Below, piece after piece: positions 28,893 through 41,552 of a stretch of DNA of 64,000 nt. The stretch is from Arion vulgaris (lineage: Eukaryota; Mollusca; Gastropoda; Stylommatophora; Arionidae), in assembly GCA_020796225.1 (NCBI GenBank), contig CM036759.1, positions 65,738,590 to 65,802,589 on the forward strand, in the 5' to 3' direction. Both the position numbers and the translations under genes were made by a program. How positions within the stretch are numbered: position 1 is the stretch's first letter; every line of letters starts with the position of its first letter. A model generated the notes under the pieces. It was given only the letters and a program-made list of their open reading frames with translations, made no database searches and was not told where the DNA came from.

Positions 28893-29062
28893 TTGTGCAA
28901 GATGTCTATATTGTTCGTCTTCCCTGTATAAAATGTTTTGATAAACTTTGTTTCAAAAGTGTGAACATTTTCTTGAGATGAGAACAAGGAGTGTTTATGT
29001 GGATAAGATCGCACAGAAGAAGTAACGAAAGCAAATAATATGAGAAATAAATAGATAGTCTA

Positions 29063-29465
29063 CAAGTATTAAGAGCTTACGAAAACAACAAATTGACAAA
29101 CACAGGATTCGAACCACTTACACTTATTTCTTACCAACTGAACCAGCGACCCTTTTAAAAAAATAGCTTTACTGAGGAGTGTCTTTCACAAACTCTTCGT
29201 TCTAGCTGGACACAGAATAATCAGGTACGGATTTTAGCATGTGTTTGTGCAAACACTTTTCGATCGAACCTGACCTGATTATTCTGTGTCTAGCTAAAAC
29301 GAAGCGTTTGTGAGAGACACTCCTCAGTAAAGCCATGTTTAGAATGGCTCACTGGTTGTGTTCGTAAGATCGCTCGCATTGCTAGGCTAGGGTGTTGTAA
29401 AAATAAGGGTAAGTGGTTCGAATCCTGTGTTTGTCAATTTGTTTTTCGGAAGTTCTTAACACTTG
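29063..29465. mobile_element. SINE-E in head-to-head inverted duplication (403-bp palindrome)
   Basis: The outer arms pair CAAGTATTAAG with CTTAACACTTG, and AATTGACAAACACAGGATTC with GAATCCTGTGTTTGTCAATT. The inner arms pair ACTGAGGAGTGTC with GACACTCCTCAGT and ACACAGAATAATCAGGT with ACCTGATTATTCTGTGT. The centre is near 29250. The right arm keeps a tRNA-like head (GGCTCACTGGTTGTGTTCGT and GGTTCGAATCCTG); the left lost about 30 bp. Confidence 0.88.
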
Positions 29466-29600
29466 AACATTTTCTTTAGTGCTTGTATTATGGTTCAAGA
29501 TTTTGCAAAATATTCATATATGTTGGCATACGAGAAATGTATGCTCACTGAAGCTATACATGTTTGTCTGTTATGTAGAGTATTAATTCCACTCTAATTC
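29466..29600. other. Unassigned AT-rich spacer
   Basis: No family seen. Confidence 0.4.
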
Positions 29601-29725
29601 AAGTCTCCATATGTAATTTTGAGGAAGGTAAAAATATTTTGTAGAAGTTAAATTTTTATCTTTCTAATGAATTATGCACGGGCAGCGCATTCCAGCCTGC
29701 CCGTCACGATTTGAACTGCTAATAA
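29601..29725 (-). mobile_element. SINE-B fragment cut by the 24-bp array
   Basis: AAAAATATTTTGTAGAAGTT, TCTAATGAATTATGCACGGG and GATTTGAACTGCTAA match the reversed SINE-B body. The array starts where TGGTTCTTTTACGTG would continue. Confidence 0.75.
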
Positions 29726-30905
29726 GAAGTGAGTGGACTACGCACATAAGAAGCGAGTGAACTACGGACATAAGAAGTGAGTGAACTACGGACATAAGAA
29801 GTGAGTGGACTACGGACATAAGAAGTGAGTGAACTACGGACATAAGAAGTGAGTGAACTACGGACATAAGAAGAGAGTGGACTACGGACATAAGAAGTGA
29901 GTGAACTACGGACATAAGAAGAGAGTGGACTACGGACATAAGAAGTGAGTGAACTACCGACATAAGAAGTGAGTGGACTACGGACATAAGAAGTGAGTGA
30001 ACTACGGACATAAGAAGTGAGTGAACTACGGACATAAGAAGAGAGTGGACTACGCACATAAGAAGTGAGTGGACTACGGACATAAGAAGTGAGTGAACTA
30101 CGGACATAAGAAGAGAGTGGACTACGGACATAAGAAGTGAGTGAACTACGCACATAAGAAGTGAGTGGACTACGGACATAAGAAGTGAGTGAACTACGGA
30201 CATAAGAAGTGAGTGAACTACGGACATAAGAAGAGAGTGGACTACGCACATAAGAAGTGAGTGGACTACGGACATAAGAAGTGATGGACTACGACAAGAA
30301 GTGAGTGGACTACGGACATAGAAGAGAGTGGACTACGCACATAAGAAGAGTGGACTACGGACATAAGAAGTGTGGACTACGGACATAAGAGTGAGTGAAC
30401 TACGAACATAAGAAGTGAGTGGACTACGGACATAAGAAGTGAGTGGACTACGGACATAAGAAGAGAGTGGACTAGCACATAAGAATGAGTGGACTACGGA
30501 CATAGAAGTGAGTGAACTACGCACATAAGAAGTAGTGGACTACGGACATAAGAAGTGAGTGAACTACGGACATAAGAAGTGAGTGGACTACGGACATAAG
30601 AAGTGAGTGGACTACGCACATAAGAAGTGAGTGGACTACGCACAAAAGTGAGTGAACTACGGACATAAGAAGTGAGTGGACTACGCACATAAGATAGTGA
30701 ACTACGGACATAAAGTGAGTGAACTACGGACATAAGAAGTGAGTGGACTACGCACATAAGAAGCGAGTGGACTACGCACGTAAGAAGAGAGTGGACTACG
30801 CATATGAGAAGAGAGTGAACTACGCACATAGGAAGAGAGTGGACTACGCACATAAGTGAGTGGACTACGCACGTAAGAAGCAAGTGAACTACGTACGTAG
30901 AAGTG
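29722..30905. repeat. 24-bp minisatellite, about 50 copies
   Basis: The unit is ATAAGAAGTGAGTGAACTAC plus GGAC, alternating at GTGA/GAGA, GAAC/GGAC and GGAC/GCAC. Period 24 gives stop-free 8-residue repeats on the minus strand. From about 30280 to 30720 many units have one or two bases missing. The GAAGTGAG...CTACG part is loosely like the reversed SINE-B head, and the left edge is SINE-B. Confidence 0.95.
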
Positions 30906-31165
30906 ACCACCTACGCTATCACGTTTCTCATCATGTTCTGCACTACAAGTTACTATCTCGTCCACACTGAACTAAAACACATTCCCACTCTGCTTACAAC
31001 TTCCTGGAGGTGAAGAATGAAACAGAAAACCACAAGGGACCATTCTTGAACATATTTCATTCTTTCTGAGCTATTTTAGTTTCTCTGCTTGAAGCAAATA
31101 TTTCTACACATTTCCAAAATGTTGGTGGTGGGAGATTGATTGTGATATTTTGGTGAAGTTTTCTC
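30906..31165. other. Unassigned spacer between two satellites
   Basis: It is unique-looking sequence with no recognised family. GTGATATTTTGGTGAAGTTT leads directly into the 56-bp array. Confidence 0.4.
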
Positions 31166-34100
31166 TATGTTTTATCTGCAGACATGAATCAATACATGAA
31201 ATGATTAATTGAAGTTTTCTCTATGTTTTATCTGCAGACATGAATCAATACATGAAATGATTAATTGAAGTTTTCTTTTGTTTTATCTGCAGACATGAAT
31301 CATACATGAAATGATTAATTGAAGTTTTCTATGTTTATCTCAGACATGAATCAATACATGAAATGATTAATTGAAGTTTTCTCTATGTTTATCTGCAGAC
31401 ATGAATCATACATAGAAATGATTAATGAAGTTTTCTCTATGTTTTTTCTGCAGACATGAATCAATACATGAAATGATTAATTGAAGTTTCTCATGTTTTA
31501 TCTACAGACATGAATCATACATGAAATGATTAATTGAAGTTTTCTCTATGTTTTATCTGCAGACATGAATCAATACATGAAATGATTAATTGAAGTTTTC
31601 TCTATGTTTTATCTGCAGACATGAATCAATACATGAAATGATTAGTGAAGTTTCTCTATGTTTTATCTGCAGACATGAATCAATACATGAAATGATTAAT
31701 TGAAGTTTTCTATGTTTTATCTGCAGACATGAATCAATACATGAAATGATTAATTGAAGTTTTCTCTATGTTTTATCTGCAGACATGAATCAATACATGA
31801 AATGATTAATTGAAGTTTCTCTATGTTTATCTCAGACATGAATCAATACATGAAATGATTATTGAAGTTTTCTCTATGTTTTATCTGCAGACATGAATCA
31901 ATACATGAAATGATTAATTGAAGTTTTCTCTATGTTTTATCTGCAGACATGAATCAATACATGAAATGATTAATTGAAGTTTTCTCTATGTTTTATCTGC
32001 AGACATGAATCAATACATGAAATGATTAATTGAAGTTTTCTCTATGTTTTATCTGCAGACATGAATCAATACATGAAATGATTAATTGAAGTTTTCTCTA
32101 TGTTTTATCTGCAGACATGAATCAATACATGAAATGATTAATTGAAGTTTTCTCTATGTTTTATCTGCAGACATGAATCAATACATGAAATGATTAATTG
32201 AAGTTTTCTCTATGTTTTATCTGCAGACATGAATCAATACATGAAATGATTAATTGAAGTTTTCTCTATGTTTATCTGCAGACATGAATCAATACATGAA
32301 ATGATTAATTGAAGTTTTCTCTATGTTTATCTGCAGACATGAATCAATACATGAATGATTAATTGAAGTTTTCTCTATGTTTTATCTGCAGACATGAATC
32401 AATACATGAAATGATTAATTGAAGTTTTCTCTATGTTTTATCTGCAGACATGAATCAATACATGAAATGATTAATTGAAGTTTCTCTATGTTTATCTGCA
32501 GACATGAATCAATACATGAAATGATTAATTGAAGTTTCTCTATGTTTATCTGCAGACATGAATCAATACATGAAATGATTGATTGAAGTTTCTCTATGTT
32601 TTATCTGCAGACATGAATCAATACATGAAATGATTAATTGAAGTTTTCTATGTTTTATCTGCAGACATGAATCAATACATGAAATGATTAATTGAAGTTT
32701 TCTCTATGTTTTATCTGCAGACATGAATCAATACATGAAATGATTAATTGAAGTTTTCTCTATGTTTTATCTGCAGACATGAATCAATACATGAAATGAT
32801 TAATTGAAGTTTTCTCTATGTTTTATCTGCAGACATGAATCAATACATGAAATGATTAATTGAAGTTTTCTCTATGTTTTATCTGCAGACATGAATCAAT
32901 ACATGAAATGATTAATTGAAGTTTTCTCTATGTTTTATCTGCAGACATGAATCAATACATGAAATGATTAATTGAAGTTTTCTCTATGTTTTATCTGCAG
33001 ACATGAATCAATAATATGATTAATTGAAGTTTTCTCTATGTTTTATCTGCAGACATGAATCAATACATGAAATGATTAATTGAAGTTTTCTCTATGTTTT
33101 ATCTGCAGACATGAATCAATACATGAAATGATTAATTGAAGTTTTCTCTATGTTTTATCTGCAGACATGAATCAATACATGAAATGATTAATTGAAGTTT
33201 TCTCTATGTTTTATCTGCAGACATGAATCAATACATGAAATGATTAATTGAAGTTTTCTATGTTTTATCTGCAGACATGAATCAATACATGAAATGATTA
33301 ATTGAAGTTTTTTCATGTTTTATCTGCAGACATGAATCAATACATGAAATGATTAATTGAAGTTTTCTCTATGTTTTATCTGCAGACATGAATCAATACA
33401 TGAAATGATTAATTGAAGTTTTCTCTATGTTTTATCTGCAGACATGAATCAATACATGAAATGATTAATTGAAGTTTTCTCTATGTTTTATCTGCAGACA
33501 TGAATCAATACATGAAATGATTAATTGAAGTTTTCTCTATGTTTTATCTGCAGACATGAATCAATACATGAAATGATTAATTGAAGTTTTCTCTATGTTT
33601 TATCTGCAGACATGAATCAATACATGAAATGATTAATTGAAGTTTTCTCTATGTTTTATCTGCAGACATGAATCAATACATGAAATGATTAATTGAAGTT
33701 TTCTCTATGTTTTATCTGCAGACATGAATCAATACATGAAATGATTAATTGAAGTTTTCTCTATGTTTTATCTGCAGACATGAATCAATACATGAAATGA
33801 TTAATTGAAGTTTTCTCTATGTTTTATCTGCAGACATGAATCAATACATGAAATGATTAATTGAAGTTTTCTCTATGTTTATCTGCAGACATGAATCAAT
33901 ACATGAAATGATTAATTGAAGTTTTCTCTATGTTTTATCTGCAGACATGAATCAATACATGAAATGATTAATTGAAGTTTTCTCTATGTTTATCTGCAGA
34001 CATGAATCAATACATGAAATGATTAATTGAAGTTTTCTCTATGTTTTATCTGCAGACATGAATCAATACATGAAATGATTAATTGAAGTTTTCTCTATGT

Positions 34101-35944
34101 TTTATCTGCAGACATGAATCAATACATGAAATGATTAAATTTAAGTTTCTCTATGTTTTTTCTGCAGACATGAATCAATACATGAAATGATTATTGAAGT
34201 TTTCTCTATGTTTTATCTGCAGACATGAATCAATACATGAAATGATTAATTGAAGTTTTCTCTATGTTTTATCTGCAGACATGAATCAATACATGAAATG
34301 ATTAATTGAAGTTTTCTCTATGTTTTATCTGCAGACATGAATCAATACATGAAATGATTAATTGAAGTTTTCTCTATGTTTTATCTGCAGACATGAATCA
34401 ATACATGAAATGATTAATTGAAGTTTTCTCTATGTTTTATCTGCAGACATGAATCAATACATGAAATGATTAATTGAAGTTTTCTCTATGTTTTATCTGC
34501 AGACATGAATCAATACATGAAATGATTAATTGAAGTTTTCTCTATGTTTTATCTGCAGACATGAATCAATACATGAAATGATTAATTGAAGTTTTCTCTA
34601 TGTTTTATCTGCAGACATGAATCAATACATGAAATGATTAATTGAAGTTTTCTCTATGTTTTATCTGCAGACATGAATCAATACATGAAATGATTAATTG
34701 AAGTTTTCTCTATGTTTTATCTGCAGACATGAATCAATACATGAAATGATTAATTGAAGTTTTCTCTATGTTTTATCTGCAGACATGAATCAATACATGA
34801 AATGATTAATTGAAGTTTTCTCTATGTTTTATCTGCAGACATGAATCAATACATGAAATGATTAATTGAAGTTTTCTATGTTTTATCTGCAGACATGAAT
34901 CAATACATGAAATGATTAATTGAAGTTTTCTATGTTTTATCTGCAGACATGAATCAATACATGAAATGATTAATTGAAGTTTTCTCTATGTTTTATCTGC
35001 AGACATGAATCAATACATGAAATGATTAATTGAAGTTTTCTATGTTTTATCTGCAGACATGAATCAATACATGAAATGATTAATTGAAGTTTTCTCTATG
35101 TTTTATCTGCAGACATGAATCAATACATGAAATGATTAATTGAAGTTTTCTATGTTTTATCTGCAGACATGAATCAATACATGAAATGATTAATTGAAGT
35201 TTTCTCTATGTTTTATCTGCAGACATGAATCAATACATGAAATGATTAATTGAAGTTTTCTCTATGTTTTATCTGCAGACATGAATCAATACATGAAATG
35301 ATTATAAGTTTCTCTATGTTTTATCTGCAGACATGAATCAATACATGAAATGATTAATTGAAGTTTTCTCTATGTTTTATCTGCAGACATGAATCAATAC
35401 ATGAAATGATTAATTGAAGTTTTCTATGTTTTATCTGCAGACATGAATCATACATGAAATGATTAATTGAAGTTTTCTATGTTTTATCTGCAGACATGAA
35501 TCAATACATGAAATGATTAATTGAAGTTTTCTATGTTTTATCTGCAGACATGAATCAATACATGAAATGATTATTGAAGTTTTCCTATGTTTTATCTGCA
35601 GACATGAATCAATACATGAAATGATTAATTGAAGTTTTCTCTATGTTTATCTCAGCATGAATCAATACATGAAATGATTAATGAAGTTTCTATGTTTATC
35701 TGCAGACATGAATCAATACTAAATGATAATTAGTTTTCATGTTTTATCTGAATGAATCAATACATGAAATGATTAATTGAGTTCTCTATGTTTTATCTGC
35801 AGACATGAATCAATACATGAAATGATTAATTGAAGTTTTCTATGTTTTATCTGCAGACATGAATCAATACATGAAATGATTAATTGAAGTTTTCTCTATG
35901 TTTTATCTGCAGACATGAATCAATACATGAAATGATTAATTGAT
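31166..35944. repeat. 56-bp satellite, about 85 copies (4.8 kb)
   Basis: The unit is TTGAAGTTTTCTCTATGTTT plus TATCTGCAGACATGAATCAA plus TACATGAAATGATTAA. Most units are identical; some lack CT in CTCTATG, giving 54 bp. Indel-rich units cluster at 31280-31510 and 35640-35790. Every unit holds a pyrimidine tract ending CTGCAG and a PstI site. The array ends by merging AATGATTAATTGA into the (ATTG)n tail of SINE-B at 35938. Monomers are too short for a typical centromeric satellite. Confidence 0.97.
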
Positions 35945-36362
35945 TGATAGAACCATACACTTCGGTGAGTAAACATGTGTGCTCTGATTTCTTTCTTACA
36001 CAGGAAGATCTCAGCGGAAATGCACGAGTTCCGTAGCACCGGCGAAGGATAACTGATATAAATTTGAAGATGGTAAAAATATCTTGTAAGGACTTTAAAC
36101 AAATATTTTTAATGAATTTTGCCGGTGCTGTGGTTTTTTAGACGGCTAAACTCGATTTTGGACTGACAAGGATTCTTGTACGTGCTAAACTTGAACATGG
36201 GACCTAGGTTTTATCGTCCGTCTCCGATAGGACTAGGAACTCGATCTCACTTACACAGAGATCAGGCATCTGTGGACAAATAATTCAATTGCTCTACGTT
36301 GGAAAGAAACGAGCACCTATGGGACTAGAGGCGAGCACCTAACCCTCTACGCCGCCCCACAG
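35938..36362 (-). mobile_element. SINE-B, full length
   Basis: From the tail: TTGATTGATAGAACCATACA, TTTCTTACACAGGAAGATCT, ATCGTCCGTCTCCGATAGGA, CTCGATCTCACTTACACAG. A partial repetition of the head follows, because GAGCACCTA occurs at 36310 and 36338. It ends CTCTACGCCGCCCCACAG. Confidence 0.9.
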
Positions 36363-36379
36363 ATTCCAATGTAAATAGA

Positions 36380-36600
36380 AATCTTGGCATATCCTTTACA
36401 AGACTTCGCTGGCAACAAACACAGTAAACTAGTTGATCATTTTCTAGACACCTCGTATATGTACGGCAGCTTGCCATTGTTGTTCTGAACAGTGAGAGAT
36501 ATTTTTACCGTTCATAAAAATCCACGAGAACGAAATTGCTTCTAAATTGCCCGCCACGGTATTTGAACAAGGTACACTTGGGTTGTTTCACTAGGCTCGA
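36380..36600 (-). mobile_element. SINE-D, tRNA-headed
   Basis: TTGGCATATCCTTTACAAGA, ATTTTCTAGACACCTCGTAT and TTGCCATTGTTGTTCTGAAC are the reversed body. TATTTGAACAAGGTACACTT is the B-box region. Confidence 0.82.
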
Positions 36601-36669
36601 CACATAAGGCTACCACAAAATGTTCCCATTCTTGTCGTTCTTTTAGTAACGGCGCTGTAACATTCGGAT

Positions 36670-36908
36670 GTATTGTGTAGGCTGCAAAGCCGCAACCCGC
36701 AACAATTCATACAAAAATTAATATTCCTACAAAACTTGATCTTCAAAACTACATCCCGATACTCGTCGGTGCTGCGGAATTCGTGAACTACTGATTCGAT
36801 CTGTATGTGTAAGAAAGAGATCGGAGCACACATGGTTACTCACCAAAGTGCAATGATTATTGGACAAATAAATCAATAACTCGATCAATGAATCGATCAA
36901 TCAATACG
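36670..36908 (+). mobile_element. SINE-B, 3' half
   Basis: TGTAGGCTGCAAAGCCGCAA, AACTACATCCCGATACTCGT, GAAAGAGATCGGAGCACACA, and a degraded ATCAATCAATA tail. Confidence 0.85.
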
Positions 36909-37123
36909 CAATGGGAAGTTTGAAATGAGACTTTGGATAAACCAACCCATGATCTTGCCTGAGCTCTTAACTAACATACGCATGCTCTAGCCACACAACC
37001 ACACAACCTTATTCATTTCGCAAATTTGATATACAAAGGAGACAGTCGATCTGGTCAAAGGAATATTTAATAACAAAACTTACTGGTCACTCAAACAAAT
37101 GACCATGACTGAATCTATTAGAG

Positions 37124-38167
37124 AAGTGGTTCTCAAACTTTGCATTACGGCGGACTCTTTTTTAAATACATTTTGTTGCCGTGACCCGCAATTAAAGTTT
37201 CTATATATGAAAACTGACATGAATAAATTATTATATGTGTGTGCTTCAATAGTAAATAATGTCTGCAATTTAACATTTTGAAACTGACATGAATGAATTA
37301 TTATATGTGTGTGCTTCAATAGTAAATAATGTCTGCAATTTAACATTATGAAACTGACATGAATAAATTATTATATGTGTGTGCTTCAATAGTAAATAAT
37401 GTCTGCAATTTAACATTTTGAAACTGACATGAATGAATTATTATATGTGTGTGCTTCAATAGTAAATAATGTCTGCAATTTAACATTATGAAAACTGACA
37501 TGAATAAATTATTATATGTGTGTGCTTCAATAGTAAATAATGTCTGCAATTTAACATTATGAAAACTGACATGAATGAATTATTATATGTGTGTGCTTCA
37601 ATAGTAAATAATGTCTGCAATTTAACATTATGAAACTGACATGAATAAATTATTATATATATGTGTGCTTCAATAGTAAATAATGTCTGCAATTTAATAT
37701 TTTAATAAACCGGAACGCTTACCCTTCACAAGACGCGCCACCATTAGCATGATCAGTATATTTGCGTTTCAATTTTAGCCAGCGATCCATTCTGAAGCTC
37801 AGCCAAAATGTAATGTACCAAAATCCATTGCACACCAACGTTATTTATCTTATCTTTCCCAATATCGTTTCAGCCAATTACTTACTTAAATTTCATTCTT
37901 CTAGCGATTGAGTTATTATTACACCACACCAACAGTCAAGTTGGCTCCAATTTTCAAACTGCGGGAAACTTCAAATTCAGATTCTGATATGGTTCAGGTC
38001 CTTTGATATCGTAGAGGAACTAGTTTACCACTGTTTTTATACATGTTTTGAAAAATTAGTTTCTATTTGAAATGTCAAAGATCAAAATATTTCTTCAAGC
38101 GCTTGAGGACTCACTGTGAGTACCTCACGGACACCCGGGTACGCGGACCCCAGTTTGGGAAACGCTG
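37124..38167. mobile_element. hAT-like non-autonomous element (about 1.04 kb) with internal array
   Basis: The left end AAGTGGTTCTCAAACTTTG and right end CCCCAGTTTGGGAAACGCTG form imperfect inverted repeats of the CAGNGGTTCTCAAACT type. Flanking octamers TATTAGAG and TGTTAGAC match at six of eight. CGTGACCCGCA near the left and CGCGGACCCCAG near the right support this. No transposase frame remains. Confidence 0.68.
37197..37705. repeat. 70-72-bp minisatellite inside the hAT-like element
   Basis: Seven units of GAAACTGACATGAATAAATT plus ATTATATGTGTGTGCTTCAA plus TAGTAAATAATGTCTGCAAT plus TTAACATTAT. The start is continuous with the left end sequence of the element (TTTCTATATATGAAAACTGA). Confidence 0.93.
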
Positions 38168-38885
38168 TGTTAGACAATACTAGCAAGACTGGTTTAACCA
38201 AATTCTCATGAATATTTATGAGTTCTTCAATTTGTTGTTTTCCATAATCAATTATCTAAAATGCTACAGAATAATCAGGCGTGCATGGGGAGCGACAGTG
38301 AGGGAAAGGCTCAAAATGAAAAGATGAAAAACACCATCATATATGGAGGTAAAAGAGAATGCAGAGGGCAGGAAGACCATCTTATGTATCAGCTCCAGTT
38401 TCCCCTGCAGCAACAGCAGCAAGGATTGCTACTCCAGAATAGGACATTACAGCCACAACAGACGTTGTGATTGAACACAGAACAAATTACGTGATGCAAA
38501 ACTTATACTATCTCCTGCGGAGGTTTGTTGATGAAAAACGTATCTCCTGAGTGGGTTTGTTGATGAAAAACACCATCATATATGGAGGTAAAAGAGAGCG
38601 CAGAGAGAACATCTTATGTATCAGCTTTAGCCTATGTATCATCTATGTTTGCACCGCAGCAGTTGCGGCAAGGATTGCCACTCCAGAATATATCATAACA
38701 GACAGAACAGACGTTGTAATTCAGCACAGAAAAGACGTTGTGATTCAGCACAGAACAACTAAGGAGATTTGTTATAAAATCTAGAAAAAAGTATTGAGGA
38801 AATTCTCGAAAATCCTTTTCTCTCTCTTTCTTTCTAGCTTGTAACGCATTTGGCGCTAAGAGCCACAACAAATGCATACCGTTCT
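38168..38885. other. Unassigned sequence with a two-copy segment
   Basis: The segment AACACCATCATATATGGAGG plus TAAAAGAGA occurs at 38329 and 38569, followed by related CAG/CAA-rich sequence (38395-38470, 38650-38760). It is a diverged direct duplication of about 150 bp with no recognised protein. Confidence 0.5.
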
Positions 38886-38904
38886 TCTATATTCGTGGCC
38901 GTCC

Positions 38905-39366
38905 GATCGATATCAGTGAAAACTGCAGTAAAACTATGTAGCAATGTCGATATCAGTGAAAACTGCAGTAAAACTATGAGCAATGTCGATATCAGTGAAA
39001 ACTGCAGTAAAACTATGTAGCAATGGTGATATCAGTGAAAACTGCAGTAAAACTATGTAGCAATGGTGATATCAGTGAAAACTGCAGTAAAACTATGTAG
39101 CAATGGTGAAACACGATATCAGTGAAAACTGCAGTAAAACTATGTAGCAATGGTGATATCAGTGAAAACTGCAGTAAAACTATGTAGCAATGGTGATATC
39201 AGTGAAAACTGCAGTAAAACTATGTAGCAATGGTGAAACACGATATCAGTGAAAACTGCAGTAAAACTATGTAGCAATGGTGATATCAGTGAAAACTGCA
39301 GTAAAACTATGTAGCAATGGTGATATCAGTGAAAACTGCAGTAAAACTATGTAGCAATGGTGAAAC
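38905..39366. repeat. 40-bp minisatellite with periodic 47-49-bp units
   Basis: The unit is GATATCAGTGAAAACTGCAG plus TAAAACTATGTAGCAATGGT, about twelve copies. Every third unit in the second half carries GAAACAC, a three-unit higher order. The last unit flows into the Penelope-like fragment via GTGAAACACG. Confidence 0.93.
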
Positions 39367-39480
39367 ACGTAAAACAAAGTACTGTAGTTTCACAAAGGAC
39401 AAAAACAATAACGATACACAGCAACGTTTCGACCAAAAGGCCTTGATCAGAAAGGATATAGCAGAAGTGAAGAATTTACT
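39362..39480 (-). mobile_element. Penelope-like fragment with hammerhead-like core
   Basis: Reversed, it reads CTGATCAAGGCCTTTTGGTC plus GAAACGTTGCTGTG. This copy is closest to the CUGAUGA core, with one change (G to C). The hairpin pairs GGCC with GGTC around TTTT. Confidence 0.55.
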
Positions 39481-39722
39481 TCTATACATGATCATCCTCT
39501 GTATTGTAGTTCCAGCTATGATTTCTTTCAGTTCTTGTTCTACTGTTCTCTCTCAAGTCGTGTTACATCTTCCATGTTTTCGTTTACCCTCTGCTGTATA
39601 TCTCAGTGCAGTTTTCGTGACACAGTTAGTCTCTATGCGTATCACAAGTCCGATCCATCTCCATCGTCTCTGTTGGTTAATGGTGTTCATATCTTGTTTG
39701 CAGCGTGCACGCATTAAATTTG
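39481..39722 (-). mobile_element. RTE-like LINE tail, heavily mutated
   Basis: Shared with 11601-11722 (TATCTCAGTGCAGTTTTCGT, ATGCGTATCACAAGTCCGAT). Reversed frames show TWKM and LRENSRTRTER-like pieces with several stops. Confidence 0.6.
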
Positions 39723-39734
39723 AAAACAACCAGA

Positions 39735-40320
39735 AAAGCTAAACTTGAAAATAATCAGAGAAACTTAACTCCAGACAACGAAATAAACTAAATTCAGAGA
39801 CAATCAAAGAAGGTAAGCTCGGAGACAACATGAAAGACTAAACTTGAAAACAGTAAAAGCAGCTAAACTTTGAGACAATCAAAGAAGGTAAGCTTGGAGA
39901 CAACTAGAGAGACTGAACTTGAAAACAAGAAGAAATCAAAGAAGGTAAGTTCGGAGACAACAAGAGAGACTAACTAAACTTTGAAACAATCAAAGAAGGT
40001 AAGCTTGGAGACAACTAGAGAGACTGAACTTGAAAACAAGAAGAAATCAAAGAAGGTAAGTTCGGAGACAACAAGAGAGACTAACTAAACTTTGAAACAA
40101 TCAAAGGAGGTAAGCTCGGAGACAACTAGAGAGACTAACTAAACTTTGAAACAATCAAAGAAGGTAAGTTCGGAGACAACAAGAGAGACTAACTAAACTT
40201 TGAAACAATCAAAGGAGGTAAGCTCGGAGACAACATGAAAGACTAAACTTGAAAACAGCTAAAGCAGTCAAACTTTGAGACAATCAAAGTAGGTAAGCGC
40301 CAGACAACGAAATAATCTAA
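39735..40320. repeat. Irregular 50-60-bp array
   Basis: Units contain AAACTTTGAAACAATCAAAG, AAGGTAAGCTCGGAGACAAC and AAGAGAGACTAACT in variable order, about ten copies; a block around 39893-40080 is itself duplicated. Confidence 0.85.
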
Positions 40321-40485
40321 TTACCGAAACAATTAAATAAAAATAGAATTTCCCGTAGCCTTTTCAGACGTTAAGGTAGGTAAGCACTTCACTTTACCTT
40401 TCTAGATGCTAGTGTTCAGGAGGTAGAAGGGCCAATTCATTTCCTCACTTGTGGAAACGTCGAGTGTGGGATTGAAACCACAACC

Positions 40486-40602
40486 CTTTGTGTCCGAGTC
40501 GATATATGAATGCTGATGCATTTCAGTGTGTCCGAGTCGATATATGAATGCTGATGCATTTCAGTGTGTCCGAGTCGATATATGAATGCTTATGCATTTC
40601 AG
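40486..40602. repeat. 38-39-bp array, three copies
   Basis: The unit is TGTGTCCGAGTCGATATATG plus AATGCTGATGCATTTCAG. It begins at a tRNA-like reversed segment (GGATTGAAACCACAACCC), so a SINE head may be the parent. Confidence 0.9.
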
Positions 40603-41552
40603 CGAATTCGTCTTACAATATGGAGACAACAAGTGAATTCGTCTTACAATATGGAGACAACCAGTGAATTCGTCTTACAATATGGAGACAACCAGTGAAT
40701 CTGTCTTACAATATGGAGACAACTAGTGAATTCGTCTCACATATGGAGACAACCAGTGAATTCGTCTTACAATATGGAGACAACCAGTGAATTCGTCTCA
40801 CATATGGAGACAACCAGTGAATTCGTCTTACAATATGGAGACAACCAGTGAATTCGTCTTACAATATGGAGACAACCAGTGAATTCGTCTCACATATGGA
40901 GACAACCAGTGAATCTGTCTTACAATATGGAGACAGCCAGTGAATTCGTCTCACATATGGAGACAACAAGTGAATTCGTCTTACAATATGGACACAACAA
41001 GTGAATTCGTCTCACAATATGGAGACAACAAGTGAACTCGTCTTACATATGGAGACAACCAGTGAACTCGTCTTACATATGGAGACAACCAGTGAATTCG
41101 TCTCAAATATGGAGACAACCAGTGAATTCGTCTCACATATGGAGACAACCAGTGAATCTGTCTCACATATGGAGACAACAAGTGAATCTCGTCTTACAAT
41201 ATGGAGACAACAAGTGAATTCTGTCTCACATATGGAGACAACAAGTGAACTCTGTCTTACATATGGAGACAACCAGTGAACTCGTCTTACATATGGAGAC
41301 AACCAGTGAATTCGTCTCAAATATGGAGACAACAAGTGAATTCGTCTCACATATGGAGCAACCAGTGAATTGTCTCACATATGGAGACAACCAGTGAATT
41401 CGTCTCTACAATATGGAGACAACCAGTGAATTCGTCTCACAATATGGAGACAACAGTGAATTCTGTCTCACATACGGAGACAACAAGTGAATTCGTCTTA
41501 CATATGGAGACAACAGGAATTCGTCTCACATATGGAGACAACAAGTGAATGT
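40603..41552. repeat. 29-31-bp array with EcoRI sites, about 32 copies
   Basis: The unit is GTGAATTCGTCTTACAATAT plus GGAGACAACCA or CAAGT. CACATATGG and CAATATGG versions alternate, changing length by two. It directly follows the 38-bp array, sharing the CAGCGAATTC junction. Confidence 0.95.

Noticed and set aside
31166..35944. Centromere call
   Set aside because: A 56-bp unit over 4.8 kb is too small an array to claim this, and nothing else supports it.
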